Source: an uncultured cyanobacterium (lineage in GTDB: Bacteria > Cyanobacteriota > Cyanobacteriia > Cyanobacteriales > Nostocaceae). From it: a stretch of DNA of 64,000 nt. The notes under the pieces are model-generated. The model saw nothing but the letters and a program-made list of their open reading frames with translations. It was not told the origin of the DNA and ran no database searches. Every line of letters begins with the position of its first letter. Within the stretch, counting starts at the first letter, position 1. The stretch spans positions 1 through 64,000 of the forward strand of contig CAIVAU010000115.1 in the NCBI GenBank assembly GCA_903903925.1, in the 5' to 3' direction. Positions 16,621 to 26,736 of this stretch are shown here, in pieces. The position numbers and the translations under genes are program-made.

Positions 16621-18321
16621 ATGAACTTTTATGATCGGCTTGTACCAGCAGTCATTGGGTTATCTATCGCTCTTGTACAGACGCAAGTGGCTGTAGCCCT
16701 ATCTGCACCTGAGGTGTCTAAAATTGCCAAAGAAATCACAGTGCAGATCGAAAGTAAAAAGCCAAAGTACGGTTGTGGGGTGATTATCCAGCGTTCTGGT
16801 AACACGTACACCGTCCTGACAGCTGCTCATGTGGTAGACGTAGCAGATAAGTATGAAATTATCACTCCTGACGAAAAACACTATCCGCTCAACTACAGCA
16901 CTGTGAAACAGATGCCAGGAGTAGACTTAGCCGTGATTCAGTTTACCAGTACTCAAAATTACGCCGTCGCTAAAATAGGCAACTCTGACACCAGTATAGT
17001 AGGTACAAGGGCTTATGTTGCTGGATACCCTGAGCCGACATTTGCAATTAATGAGTCAATTTATACTTTCATCCCTGGAATCATTAATGCCAACGCCTCG
17101 AAAGCACTGCGTGAAGGCTATGGCTTGGTCTACAGCAATGAGACTAAAAAAGGGATGAGTGGTGCTCCAGTGATGAATGAGTTGGGTGAACTGGTAGGAG
17201 TTAATGGTAGAGAAGACAAAGATCCCAACTCTGAAAAAACGGGCTTTTATTTGGGCATTCCCATCAATACCTTTGTAAGACTTTCAGCAAAAGTTGGGGT
17301 AGATTTGGGAGTTTCATCTCCTGCTTTAGTCACCACAGAACCCAAAGCTGACGACTTCTTGATTCAGGGTAGGGGCAAGTATGAGAAAGGAGACTTTACA
17401 GGAGCGATCGCAGATTATAGCGCAGCGATTCGCCTCAATCCCAACTATGCTAATGCTTACAACAATCGGGGTTTTATCCGCTTCCAGTTAGGAGACAAGC
17501 AGGAGGCAATGAGCGATTATAACCAAGCGCTGCAAATTAATCCCAAGTTAGCCCTAGCCCACTACAACCGAGGATCTGCCCGTGCTGAATTGGGAGACAA
17601 GGAGGGAGCAATTGACGATTACAACCAAGCGCTGCAGATAGATCCCAACTTGGCTCTAGCTTATAACAACCGAGGTCTTGTCCGTGCTGAATTAGGAGAC
17701 AAACAGAAGGCAATAGAAGACTACAACCAAGCGCTACAGATAGATCCCAACTTAGCTCTAGCCTACTACAACCGAGGAGGTGTTCGTGCTGAATTGGGAG
17801 ACAAACAGGGGGCAATAGAAGATTACAACCAATCACTACGGATTGATCCCAACTTAGCTATAGCCTACAACAACCGAGGTCTTGCCCGCGCTGAGTCAGG
17901 AGACAAGCAGAAGGCAATGGATGATTACAACCAAGCGCTGCGGATCAAGCCCAACTTAGCCGTAGCCTACAATAATCGGGGTCTTGTCCGTGCCCAGTTG
18001 GGAGACAAGCACAAAGCAATAGAAGATTACAACCAAGCACTGAGCATTGATCCCAAATTAGCCCTAGCCTATAACAACCGAGGGTCTGCCCGCGCCGAGT
18101 TAGGCAACAAGTTGGAGGCAATTAATGATTACAACCAAGCACTGCGGATAAATCCTAACTTAGCCCTAGCCTATTACAATCGGGGTTTTGCCTATCGCGA
18201 TTTGGGAGACAAGCAAGCAGCAATAGCAGATTTGCAAAAAGCATCTGACCTCTTTCGACAACAAGGAAAAACCGTTGATTCCCAAAAAACCCTGGAGTTC
18301 ATTAAAAAGCTTCAGCAGTAA
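16621..18321 (+). CDS. Exported trypsin-like protease fused to TPR repeats
   Basis: The N-terminal signal peptide starts at MNFYDRLVPAVIGLSIAL, so the ATG at 16621 is preferred over the repeat-borne ATG at 16591. A serine protease domain (to about residue 230) has His in LTAAHVV, Asp in GVDLAVIQF and Ser in GMSGAPVM. From about residue 250, nine or so TPR units of 34 residues follow (KADDFLIQGRGKYEKGDF, then repeated YNRGSARAELGDKEGAIDDY-type units). The 102-bp DNA repeats are highly alike, so copy number may vary. It is probably periplasmic, with the TPRs recruiting partners or substrates. It lies in tandem with the simpler protease upstream. Confidence 0.88.
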   Translation: MNFYDRLVPAVIGLSIALVQTQVAVALSAPEVSKIAKEITVQIESKKPKYGCGVIIQRSGNTYTVLTAAHVVDVADKYEIITPDEKHYPLNYSTVKQMPGVDLAVIQFTSTQNYAVAKIGNSDTSIVGTRAYVAGYPEPTFAINESIYTFIPGIINANASKALREGYGLVYSNETKKGMSGAPVMNELGELVGVNGREDKDPNSEKTGFYLGIPINTFVRLSAKVGVDLGVSSPALVTTEPKADDFLIQGRGKYEKGDFTGAIADYSAAIRLNPNYANAYNNRGFIRFQLGDKQEAMSDYNQALQINPKLALAHYNRGSARAELGDKEGAIDDYNQALQIDPNLALAYNNRGLVRAELGDKQKAIEDYNQALQIDPNLALAYYNRGGVRAELGDKQGAIEDYNQSLRIDPNLAIAYNNRGLARAESGDKQKAMDDYNQALRIKPNLAVAYNNRGLVRAQLGDKHKAIEDYNQALSIDPKLALAYNNRGSARAELGNKLEAINDYNQALRINPNLALAYYNRGFAYRDLGDKQAAIADLQKASDLFRQQGKTVDSQKTLEFIKKLQQ

Positions 18322-18351
18322 TGAACAGTGTGTACTCCTGACTCCTGACTC

Positions 18352-19818
18352 CTAACTCCTAATTTCATATGATTTATTCATGCTATCTGCTTTTTGGATA
18401 AATTCATCATAACTATCTATTTCTGCTGTGTAGGTAATTACATATGCTTTATCAGCTTTTAAAGTAAAAACTTGCAAATTTTTCAAACGACTTCCCTCAT
18501 CTTTTCCTGTAAAAACTACTTGATTTGCAAGTTTATGTGAGAGGATCGTTGAACTCTTATTAATAATTTTAGCTTCTGTCATATGATTTTTTATATCCTT
18601 AATTGACGAATTGCTAAATTCATCCAATGTCCCAGAAAAATCTTCAACGCTGATCGTCAGTTTTTCTGGTAATTTGTTTTCATTCCTTCGTTTTGGGGAC
18701 AAGAATGCGACAACTTCACCAGTGATAGGGTTATTTATATTTTGCATTTCCCAGCTTTGAGGATATTTTATCTTGATTCCAAGAGTAGAATTTTCATAGT
18801 TCAATAAATTTTCTTTGGGAGTGAGCAACTGTGATAAAAGTATAACTATAATCACAAGTATTGCTGATATTGGCAATTCAATTAACAAATTCCTACGTGT
18901 TAGCGAGGGCTGGATTGGGGTAATTGAAGGGACTGGTGAAGAATTAGGGATTAGCGTTATTTGATCCTGTTCTGTACTGATGCTAGAAAATGGTAGTTCC
19001 CTTAAAGCTTGCAACGCTTCAACTGCTGACTGGTAACGCTGACGAAAGTCATAGCGCACCATTTTATCTAAAATCATTGCTAGTTCAGAACTAACTTGTG
19101 CGTGATTGTACCAAATAATTTCATGTGTAAAAAAATCTTTTAGTAATTGAACTGGGGATATTCCTGTCAGGGCTTGGATACCAATTATTCCTACCGCATA
19201 GACATCGCTGCTGAATTGTGGATGACCAGTGGCTTGTTCACTCGGCAGATAACCAGGAGTGCCAATAGCAATAGTAAAAGCTGTTTGCTTTTGAAAGTTA
19301 ACTACCTGGGTACTGATTTGTTTGACTGAACCAAAGTCAATCAGCACGATTTTGCCATCTATCCGCCGCCTTATATTTGAGGGTTTAATATCCCGGTGAA
19401 TGACTCCGTGTCGATGGACAAAAGCTAAGACTTCCAGAATCTCTTGTAAAAGTTTTATGACAAAAGCTTCACTCATCTGCTGCGAGAGAGGTAATTCCGC
19501 ACTCAAGTCGTGACCTGCAATAAATTCCTGAACCAAATAAAATTCCTGATTTTCCTCAAAATGAGCCAAAAGTCGCGGGATTTGGTCATGATTTCCCAAA
19601 GTTTCTAGAATTTCTGCTTCTTTTTGAAAAAGACGTTGTGCTTCCCTTAAAGTATTAGGATCGGGAACTATTGGTTGCAACTGCTTAACAACACACTTGG
19701 GATTCCCAGGTCGTTGCGTATCTTCTGCTAAGAAAGTAAAACCAAACCCCCCTTTTCGCAATTGCTTGAGAATTTGATAGCGCCCACCTAGCTTTTGACC
19801 CAGCATTAAAGTCACCAT
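18352..19818 (-). CDS. Membrane-anchored Ser/Thr protein kinase
   Basis: This 488-residue kinase has an N-terminal Hanks-type domain (about 8-280). It shows the glycine loop LRKGGFGFTFLAED, Lys45 in CVVKQL, catalytic HRDIKPSN near 138, LIDFGSVK and the APE-like GTPGYLPSEQA. A transmembrane helix (ISAILVIIVILLSQLL, near 320) follows. The extracytoplasmic domain of about 150 residues (STLGIKIKYPQSWEMQ, VEDFSGTLDEF) resembles PsbP-like folds used as sensor domains in cyanobacterial kinases. It is convergent with the protease-TPR gene. The signal sensed is unknown. Confidence 0.9.
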   Translation of the reverse strand: MVTLMLGQKLGGRYQILKQLRKGGFGFTFLAEDTQRPGNPKCVVKQLQPIVPDPNTLREAQRLFQKEAEILETLGNHDQIPRLLAHFEENQEFYLVQEFIAGHDLSAELPLSQQMSEAFVIKLLQEILEVLAFVHRHGVIHRDIKPSNIRRRIDGKIVLIDFGSVKQISTQVVNFQKQTAFTIAIGTPGYLPSEQATGHPQFSSDVYAVGIIGIQALTGISPVQLLKDFFTHEIIWYNHAQVSSELAMILDKMVRYDFRQRYQSAVEALQALRELPFSSISTEQDQITLIPNSSPVPSITPIQPSLTRRNLLIELPISAILVIIVILLSQLLTPKENLLNYENSTLGIKIKYPQSWEMQNINNPITGEVVAFLSPKRRNENKLPEKLTISVEDFSGTLDEFSNSSIKDIKNHMTEAKIINKSSTILSHKLANQVVFTGKDEGSRLKNLQVFTLKADKAYVITYTAEIDSYDEFIQKADSMNKSYEIRS

Positions 19819-20048
19819 AGGTCCTGGAAAGGATTACTTTATTTAATGTTGATTTTCGCACAGAATTAAAGTTGCGAGGATTTACAAAATTTTTCAAACC
19901 GTACAGAAGTCACTCCCGGTTCATCAATTTTTATGTGAACGAGGAAAAATAAGAGTAAATAAGTATACAGAATAATATCTTTCTGAAGAAACCGAGTAGG
20001 TATAAGTTAGGATTTAGGGATTTCTTTCAAAATCATCATTGGTTCGTA

Positions 20049-20078
20049 GTTGCGCTGTCTTCGCGAAGACAGCGCAAC
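20049..20078. repeat. Perfect 30-bp palindrome
   Basis: GTTGCGCTGTCTTCG is followed directly by its exact reverse complement. It lies in the 650-bp non-coding gap between the kinase and the macroglobulin gene, which face away from each other. It could be a mobile palindromic repeat or a cruciform-forming element. No downstream T-tract was seen, so a terminator is unlikely. Confidence 0.8.
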
Positions 20079-20151
20079 GACAAGCCTTTTAAGTCGTTTT
20101 CCATCCATCCCCTTGCGGGGAAAAGTTTGTCTAAGACACCAAAATATCCTG

Positions 20152-20269
20152 TTGGGTGCATCCCATTTTTGAAAATTCGTAGTGCGAGCCGGAAAGCTCG
20201 CTTATAATACAGGTGAGCTTTCCGGCTCACACTACTGATCGTCTTTCTGAAAAACTGGGATGCTCCCAA
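20152..20269. repeat. MITE-like palindromic element, copy 2
   Basis: An element of about 118 bp has terminal inverted repeats TTGGGTGCATCCCA and TGGGATGCTCCCAA. It has inner arms GTAGTGCGAGCC ... GGCTCACACTAC. It is almost fully self-complementary and non-coding. It shares both arms with the copy at 46392-46504 in the opposite orientation. No clear flanking target duplication is seen here. Confidence 0.8.
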
Positions 20270-20470
20270 AGGCAAGTCGGTTGTGACCTGAACAAAATTC
20301 CAAAAACCCCAATCAACAATAGGGCGAATTTGCGCCGTTCATCAACAATTTCAACCAATTTGAAACCGCACATGTTAACTTTGTAGTCTCATAGCCCATC
20401 TCATTCAAACGAGGTACAAATTTATCTGCGTGCATCTGCGTCCATCTGCGGTTTAAAATTCTTTCCAAGC

Positions 20471-23400
20471 ATGCTGAGAAAAATTGTCATCCAATCCCTA
20501 CTGATTCCAACACTCCTACTAGCAATAGCAGGGTGCAACGTGATTAGCCTCATCCCAGGTACACAAAAGCTTCCTACCGTTTCCCCACTAAATCCGCCAA
20601 GTCTACCCACCTGGATTGAACAGATTAGCCCAATTGGAAATGCTCAACCTCTCAACCAAATCCGTATTCGCTTCAAAGAAGCTTTAATTCCACTTGAAAC
20701 CCTTGACAACCCAGAACAGCACAAATTGTTACAAAAATTTGAACTTGTACCACCCTTACCCGGTCAATTTCGATTTCTAACCCCGCGCATGGTAGGCTTC
20801 CAAGCAAAAAAAGCATTGCCAAAAGCTACACGGTTTAAAGTCACACTTAAAGCAGGTTTAGCCGATTTAAAAAATCACCGCCTCACCCACGATTTACCTT
20901 GGACTTTCAATACTGAATCAATCAAACTTACCAATTTACCAGGAAAAAATCCCGTTGAAAATTCTGAATCTGAATCTGAAACAATTGATTTACAGCAAAA
21001 GTTACAAGTCACCTCCAATGTTGAACTTGACGTATCTTCAGTGCAAGACCATTTACAACTCATTCCAGAAGGGAAAAACAAAGGTGTCCGATTCAAAGTT
21101 GATTTAGAGAAAGAAGAAAAAGCAACCAAAGACCCTTTAGAAAAATTCGACCCCTCAACACGTAATTGGATTTATAATTTAACTCCCCTGGAAACCCTCC
21201 AAAAAGCAACCAAATATCGCTTAGAATTTTCTCCCGAAATACGTCCAGCCTACGGTAACTTGCCCAGTGAGCAAGCTTTTGCTAGTAAAGTAACAACTTA
21301 TTCACCGTTAGCATTTACAGGAATTACATTCTATGGACAGCCAGATGCTAACGGAACTTCTGGGCGTTTTCTTAAAGGTAGCCCTCAGTTAGAATTCAAT
21401 AACGGTTTAGTCGCAGAGTCAGCTATTCAAAGCATTAAATTTAATCCTACACCAAAATCAACTTCTAATATTTTCCAAGTTAGCGATAAAGAAAAAATTA
21501 TTAGCATAAATCCTTATGCCTTAGAACCTAATACCACCTATAAAATCACTATTGATAAAAACCTCAAAGACCAATTTGAGCAGACTTTGGCTAAACCAGT
21601 CACAGTCAAGTATGAAACTGGAGATTTAGCTGGCAATATTTGGGTTCCTGATGGTTTAAATATTTTCCCTGCCGACCAAAACTTACAACTCAATATTTCT
21701 ACGACAAATTTACCAGAATCTCAGTACAAAGCAGCCTATCGCGTTGTTCAACCAACAGATTTAGTTAACTTTGATTCTGCGTCTCCTAAAGGCAATGGTC
21801 ATGATTTACTCCCTAATTTAACGAAGTGGCAAAACTTCAAAGTACTGGCAAAGAAAAACCAATCAGTTGATGTAAATGTCCCTTTACGGGAGAAACTTGG
21901 TGCTACTACAGGGATGTTAGCTTATGGCGTCCAAGCACGCACGAATACTTATCAGGAAAATGGCAAGGAACTTTGGCAGGAACCGACAACTTATGGTCTG
22001 GTTCAACTAACGAATTTGGGTGTGTTTACCCAGTGGTTTCCTGAATCTGGGTTCATTCGAGTACATCATCTTACAGATGGTTCACCAGTAAACGCTGCTG
22101 TCATTCAAATCTATGAGTCGAAATTGGATGCTAAAACTCCCACTGAATCTGTACCTTGTGCATCAGGAAAAACTGATGAAAGTGGGACTTTTAAAGTGAA
22201 TCATGAGGATTTGCGGCAATGTTTTTCTGGCAATCAAAGCTTTATTAAAGAACCTAAATTGTTAGTTATCGCCCGTGAAAACAAAGATTGGGCATTTGCC
22301 CGGACGGAAGAAAGTGATGGTGCTTATGGCTACGGTATTGATGCAGACTGGGAAGATGGTAAGCCAATATCACGGGGAGTCATTTTCTCGGATAGACAGT
22401 TGTATCAACCAGGGGAAAAAGCTTGGTTTACAGGTTTTGCTGACTACTTGCAAAATGGCATCATCCAGCAAGATAAAAATGCTAGTTACGAATTAACTCT
22501 TGTCAGTCCAGACGGGCAAAAGACTCATTTAGGGACGCAAACAACGAATCAGTTTGGCACGTTTTCTTTAGAATTACCCATCAAAAATAATCAACGTTTA
22601 GGCTACTATACAATTCAGGCTAAGGGAAAGAATGGGCAGGAAATTTCTGGGGAATTTCGTGTGGCTGAGTTTAAGCCACCTAATTTTAAAGTTGAACTAG
22701 CTTTGGATAAGAAAGTTGCTTTAATTGATGATCAAGTTGAAGCGAAAGCCACAAGTGATTATTTATTTGGTTCCCCTGTGGAAGGAGGAAAAGCTAAATA
22801 CTTTGTCACTCGCCAACCATTCCATTTTATTCCTCAAGGTTGGGAGGAATTTTCTTTTGGTAGACAGTGGTTTTGGCCCGAAGAAACTCCTGCTGTCCCT
22901 AGCGATGTTTTACAAGTTCATGCAGACCTTGATTCTCATGGAAAAAGTAGTCAAATAATCACGGTGGCTAAGGATTTGCCTTACCCGATGACTTACACTG
23001 TGGATGTTCAAGTCGCAGATGTTTCTAATCTGTCTGTGGCAAATTCCCAGAAATTTACAGCATTGCCAAGTCGTCGCCTCATCGGGTTAAAAAGTAGTTT
23101 TGTTGCAGAAGCAGGTAAAGCTTTTCCTGTGGAAGTGATTGTGACTGACCCTACAGGAAAAGTAGAAGCAGATCAACGAGTGCGTCTGGAACTGCAACAG
23201 ATGAAATATAACAGTGTGACTCAGATTGTGGAAGGAAGTCAGACACCAAAAAATCAAGTTGAATACAAGACCGTGGGACAAGTAGAGGTCACATCTACAA
23301 GCAGTCCTCAATCTGTGATGCTGACACCACCTGAGTCTGGATCGTATCGTATTAGAGCTAATTTTATTGATGGCGATGTTGTGACTGCAACGGATTTACA

Positions 23401-26263
23401 AGTTTGGGCGACAGGTGAAAGTCCAGTATTTTGGGGTTCTAGAGAAAAAGACCGCCTAGAAATTAAACTTGACAAAACAACGCTTAAACCTGGTGAAACT
23501 GCTACTGTACTGTTGCAGTCACCCTATCCAGAAGCAGAGTTGTACTTTGCTGTCGTTAAGGACAAACCTCTCTATCAACAAATTACCAAAGTTAAGGGAG
23601 GCGCACCACAAATTCAGTTTCAAGTCACACCAGAAATGCTACCAAATGCGGCTGTACAAGCTGTGTTGGTACGACAGGGTCAGCCCCTCGGGGGAAGTCA
23701 AAAGTCAAAAGTCAAAAGTCAAACTCTCAACGAGGTGCAACCAGGAAATGTAGACAGTTTGGTACGAATTGGCTTTGCTCCTTTTAAAGTAAACTTGGAT
23801 GATAAGTATTTAAAGGTGCAAGTCACTCCAGTACAAGCATCACTGGAACCTGGTGGAGAACAAACAGTACAACTGGAATTAAAAGACAATCAAGGTAACC
23901 CCACCCCAGGACAGTTAACAGTCATGGTGGTAAATGAGGCGGTGTTACAGCTTTCTGGCTATCGTCCACCAGATTTGGTAAACACGGTTTATGCTGAACA
24001 GCCTATCTCTACTCGCTTTAATGATAATCGACGGAATGTTGTTGTCGAACAACAGGCTTTGACTCAACCTAAAGGTTGGGGTTATGGCGGTGGGTTTTCT
24101 GCTGGTGCAGCAAATACCCGCATTCGCAAAGATTTTCAAGCCTTAGCTTACTACAATGGTTCTATCCTGGCTGATGCGACAGGTAAGGCACAGGTGACAT
24201 TTAAACTACCTGATGACTTGACCACATGGCGGGTGATGGCGATCGCCACTGATGGAAATCTCCGTTTTGGCAACTCGGAAGCGACTTTCATCACAACTAA
24301 GCCCCTTGTAACTAATGCCATTCTGCCACAGTTTGCGCGTCCTGGCGATCGCATCCTTGGCGGTTTATCTGTCACCAATAACACTGGTCAAGCAGGAGAC
24401 TTGACAATTCATGGCGAAGTGACCTGTACAGACCCGATTCATCGCCTCTGTACTCAGTTTGAAGGTAGAAACCCCACAACGACAGCCTTGCAAACCAAAG
24501 TGGAATCAGCGACTCATGCTTATCGCTTCCCGATGAAAGCTGGTAGTGTCGGAGTCGGTCAAGTTCGTTTCACGACTCAACTAAATCGTACAACGGCAGA
24601 TGCCTTTGAAGTCCCTTTGGAAATTAAGCCGTTAGAAGTGACAGAACAAGTGATTGAGACGGGTGTCACTGAAAATCAGGTGAGAATTCCCTTAAATGTG
24701 GAGAAAAATACTGTCCCTGAAGTGGGAGGTTTAGATGTTCAACTGGCAAGTACTCTCATACCACAGATTAAAGCACCAGCACAGCAGGTTTTAGACGATA
24801 ATGATTTGCCGTTCGCAGAACCAGCCGCAAGTCAGTTAATCATTTCTTCTAATCTGCAAACTCTGTCTGAGAAATTTGGTCAGACATTTACAGAATTCGA
24901 TTTTAACAAACAAACAAGCCAAGCAATTGAACAATTGCAAAAACTCCAACAAGCTGATGGTGGCTTTGCTGCTTTTCCAGGACAACAAAAGTCTGATCCT
25001 TGGGTTTCTTCCTATGTAGCCGAGTCTCTGGGTAAGACAAATCTAATGTTTCCTCCTGGGATGGTGTCTCGCCTCAAGGCTTATTTGCAGAAAATCCTTG
25101 CAAATCCCGGACAATACGAGTTTTGTCAGCAGCAGTTGTGTAAAAATCAACTGCAACTGAATGCTTTGATAGCATTAGCACAACTGGGAGAAAAACGCAA
25201 TAGTTTCCTTGCTGATATTTATCGCCAACGCGACGCTTTTGATTTAGTAACTCAGATTAAACTGGCGCGATACATATCTCAGTTTCCAGAATGGCGGAAT
25301 GAGTCCAAAAAACTCTTGAATCAGTTGCAAGAGACTATATATGATACTGGTCGTACAGCCGTTGTCAATCTACCCCGTAGTTGGGAATGGATGAATTCAC
25401 CTACCACTGCACAAGCGCAAGCATTGCGCCTATTTATCACTCAGCATGGTAACCCAGAATTTATCGATGGATTGTTGCAAAGTCTGCTTGGACTGCGACG
25501 GGATGGGACATGGCAAACGAGCTATGATAATGCTCAAGCTTTAACGGCTTTGGTGGAATATAGTCAATTGCAACCAACACCGCCGAATTTTGTGGCTAAA
25601 GTGCAATTAGCTGGTAAGAAGCTGGGAGAACAACGATTTGAAGGCTACCGTAATCCTAGTTTGTTCGTGAAAATACCGATGGCTGAGTTACCGCGTGGTC
25701 GTCATGATTTACTCTTGCAAAAATCTGGAAAAGGAACATTGCACTATTTGGCGGCTTATCGCTACCGCTTGCAAGGAAATCAACCAGGGAGGTTTAATGG
25801 TTTACGAGTCACAAGAGAAATTCGTCGGGTGGGTGAGGAGAAGGTATTGCAAAAGTTAGGTTTGCATGGATTTGACCGACCATTGTCTTTAGAAAGTGGA
25901 CAGGTATTTGATATTGGTGTGGAAATTATTGCCGATCATCCTGTGGAACATGTGGTGATGAGTGATCCCCTTCCAGGGGGTTTTGAGGCGGTGGATGCGA
26001 GTTTTCAAACTTCTACGGCTGCATTACAGGCTTTAGCCGACAGTTGGGAGGTTGGTTTTAAGACGATTTATCGCGATCGCATTGTCGCTTATGCAGATCA
26101 TCTCGACCCAGGAGTTTATAGCCTCCACTATTTAGTACGTTCTGTAACTCCAGGGACGTTTCTTTGGCCTGGATCACAAGTTTACCTGCAATATGCACCA
26201 GAGGAGTTTGGGCGATCGGCTGATTCTATACTTGTGCTTGACGAGTTAGGAGTTAAGAGTTAG
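20471..26263 (+). CDS. Lipoprotein alpha-2-macroglobulin family protein, thioester-less
   Basis: This 1930-residue envelope protein has a lipoprotein signal ending in lipobox AIAGC (Cys22). A series of MG-like beta domains follows (EWxDGKPISRGVIFSDRQLYQPGE near 640). The bait/BRD region is around 990-1190 and the A2M domain near 1240-1330 (ILADATGKAQVTFKLPDDLT). A helical TED-like region begins near 1430. Where most family members carry CxEQ, this one reads LPFAEPAASQL, so no thioester can form. Bacterial relatives are thought to trap or inhibit attacking proteases in the periplasm. The usual penicillin-binding protein 1C neighbour is not in the window. A short heptamer repeat is inserted in frame near residue 1075. 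Confidence 0.92.
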   Translation: MLRKIVIQSLLIPTLLLAIAGCNVISLIPGTQKLPTVSPLNPPSLPTWIEQISPIGNAQPLNQIRIRFKEALIPLETLDNPEQHKLLQKFELVPPLPGQFRFLTPRMVGFQAKKALPKATRFKVTLKAGLADLKNHRLTHDLPWTFNTESIKLTNLPGKNPVENSESESETIDLQQKLQVTSNVELDVSSVQDHLQLIPEGKNKGVRFKVDLEKEEKATKDPLEKFDPSTRNWIYNLTPLETLQKATKYRLEFSPEIRPAYGNLPSEQAFASKVTTYSPLAFTGITFYGQPDANGTSGRFLKGSPQLEFNNGLVAESAIQSIKFNPTPKSTSNIFQVSDKEKIISINPYALEPNTTYKITIDKNLKDQFEQTLAKPVTVKYETGDLAGNIWVPDGLNIFPADQNLQLNISTTNLPESQYKAAYRVVQPTDLVNFDSASPKGNGHDLLPNLTKWQNFKVLAKKNQSVDVNVPLREKLGATTGMLAYGVQARTNTYQENGKELWQEPTTYGLVQLTNLGVFTQWFPESGFIRVHHLTDGSPVNAAVIQIYESKLDAKTPTESVPCASGKTDESGTFKVNHEDLRQCFSGNQSFIKEPKLLVIARENKDWAFARTEESDGAYGYGIDADWEDGKPISRGVIFSDRQLYQPGEKAWFTGFADYLQNGIIQQDKNASYELTLVSPDGQKTHLGTQTTNQFGTFSLELPIKNNQRLGYYTIQAKGKNGQEISGEFRVAEFKPPNFKVELALDKKVALIDDQVEAKATSDYLFGSPVEGGKAKYFVTRQPFHFIPQGWEEFSFGRQWFWPEETPAVPSDVLQVHADLDSHGKSSQIITVAKDLPYPMTYTVDVQVADVSNLSVANSQKFTALPSRRLIGLKSSFVAEAGKAFPVEVIVTDPTGKVEADQRVRLELQQMKYNSVTQIVEGSQTPKNQVEYKTVGQVEVTSTSSPQSVMLTPPESGSYRIRANFIDGDVVTATDLQVWATGESPVFWGSREKDRLEIKLDKTTLKPGETATVLLQSPYPEAELYFAVVKDKPLYQQITKVKGGAPQIQFQVTPEMLPNAAVQAVLVRQGQPLGGSQKSKVKSQTLNEVQPGNVDSLVRIGFAPFKVNLDDKYLKVQVTPVQASLEPGGEQTVQLELKDNQGNPTPGQLTVMVVNEAVLQLSGYRPPDLVNTVYAEQPISTRFNDNRRNVVVEQQALTQPKGWGYGGGFSAGAANTRIRKDFQALAYYNGSILADATGKAQVTFKLPDDLTTWRVMAIATDGNLRFGNSEATFITTKPLVTNAILPQFARPGDRILGGLSVTNNTGQAGDLTIHGEVTCTDPIHRLCTQFEGRNPTTTALQTKVESATHAYRFPMKAGSVGVGQVRFTTQLNRTTADAFEVPLEIKPLEVTEQVIETGVTENQVRIPLNVEKNTVPEVGGLDVQLASTLIPQIKAPAQQVLDDNDLPFAEPAASQLIISSNLQTLSEKFGQTFTEFDFNKQTSQAIEQLQKLQQADGGFAAFPGQQKSDPWVSSYVAESLGKTNLMFPPGMVSRLKAYLQKILANPGQYEFCQQQLCKNQLQLNALIALAQLGEKRNSFLADIYRQRDAFDLVTQIKLARYISQFPEWRNESKKLLNQLQETIYDTGRTAVVNLPRSWEWMNSPTTAQAQALRLFITQHGNPEFIDGLLQSLLGLRRDGTWQTSYDNAQALTALVEYSQLQPTPPNFVAKVQLAGKKLGEQRFEGYRNPSLFVKIPMAELPRGRHDLLLQKSGKGTLHYLAAYRYRLQGNQPGRFNGLRVTREIRRVGEEKVLQKLGLHGFDRPLSLESGQVFDIGVEIIADHPVEHVVMSDPLPGGFEAVDASFQTSTAALQALADSWEVGFKTIYRDRIVAYADHLDPGVYSLHYLVRSVTPGTFLWPGSQVYLQYAPEEFGRSADSILVLDELGVKS
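23695..23722. repeat. STRR (AAAAGTC) inserted in frame in the macroglobulin gene
   Basis: Three tandem AAAAGTC units encode QKSKVKSQ in a surface-like segment of the macroglobulin. The 21-bp array keeps the frame. The same heptamer family occurs in intergenic arrays of this window. Confidence 0.85.
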
Positions 26264-26291
26264 GAGTTTTTTTCATTCGTGGGGAGCAACT

Positions 26292-26684
26292 TTACTGCTT
26301 TTTTCCTGTTTGCTGGGCCACCCAGCGCCGCATTAATTCAACAGTATAAATATACTGACCATTGTCCTGCTTGACAACATCGTGGCGTTGTAGGCTTTCT
26401 AAAGCAGCTTGAACTTGGTCGGGGCTGAGGGTTACCTGATGGAGAATGTCGGTAAATGCTACCTCAGCAAGAGGTAGAGCCTTTTTCGCTAGTGTCGAGG
26501 CGCGGGTTTCATGGGTGATTAACACAGGCTTACCTGCTACCAACGACCCGTGACAAGCAAAATGCACGAGCAGTAGGTCATATAGTCCTATCGTTTGGCA
26601 GAGTCGGGCTAACTCCGCTTCAATATTGTCACAAGTAGGAAAGCGTGGTTCGTCTGTGTTGAGCTCATTACACAGTATCAGCAC
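26292..26684 (-). pseudogene. Remnant of caspase/CHAT-like protein with winged-helix tail
   Basis: The 130-residue frame starts inside a caspase-like/CHAT domain (DLLLVHFACHGSLVAGKPVL, with the catalytic-type His). It breaks after ALPLAEV and continues as a winged-helix-like end (LSPDQVQAALESLQRHDVVK). The segment with the catalytic Cys (normally DACHxG) and the rest of a larger signalling protein are missing. No good start codon precedes the conserved part. It is probably a decayed fragment left by internal deletion. Confidence 0.6.
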
Positions 26685-26736
26685 AATCAGGCATTGTAGG
26701 GGCGGGGTTACCCCACCCTAAAAACAAGTGAACAGA

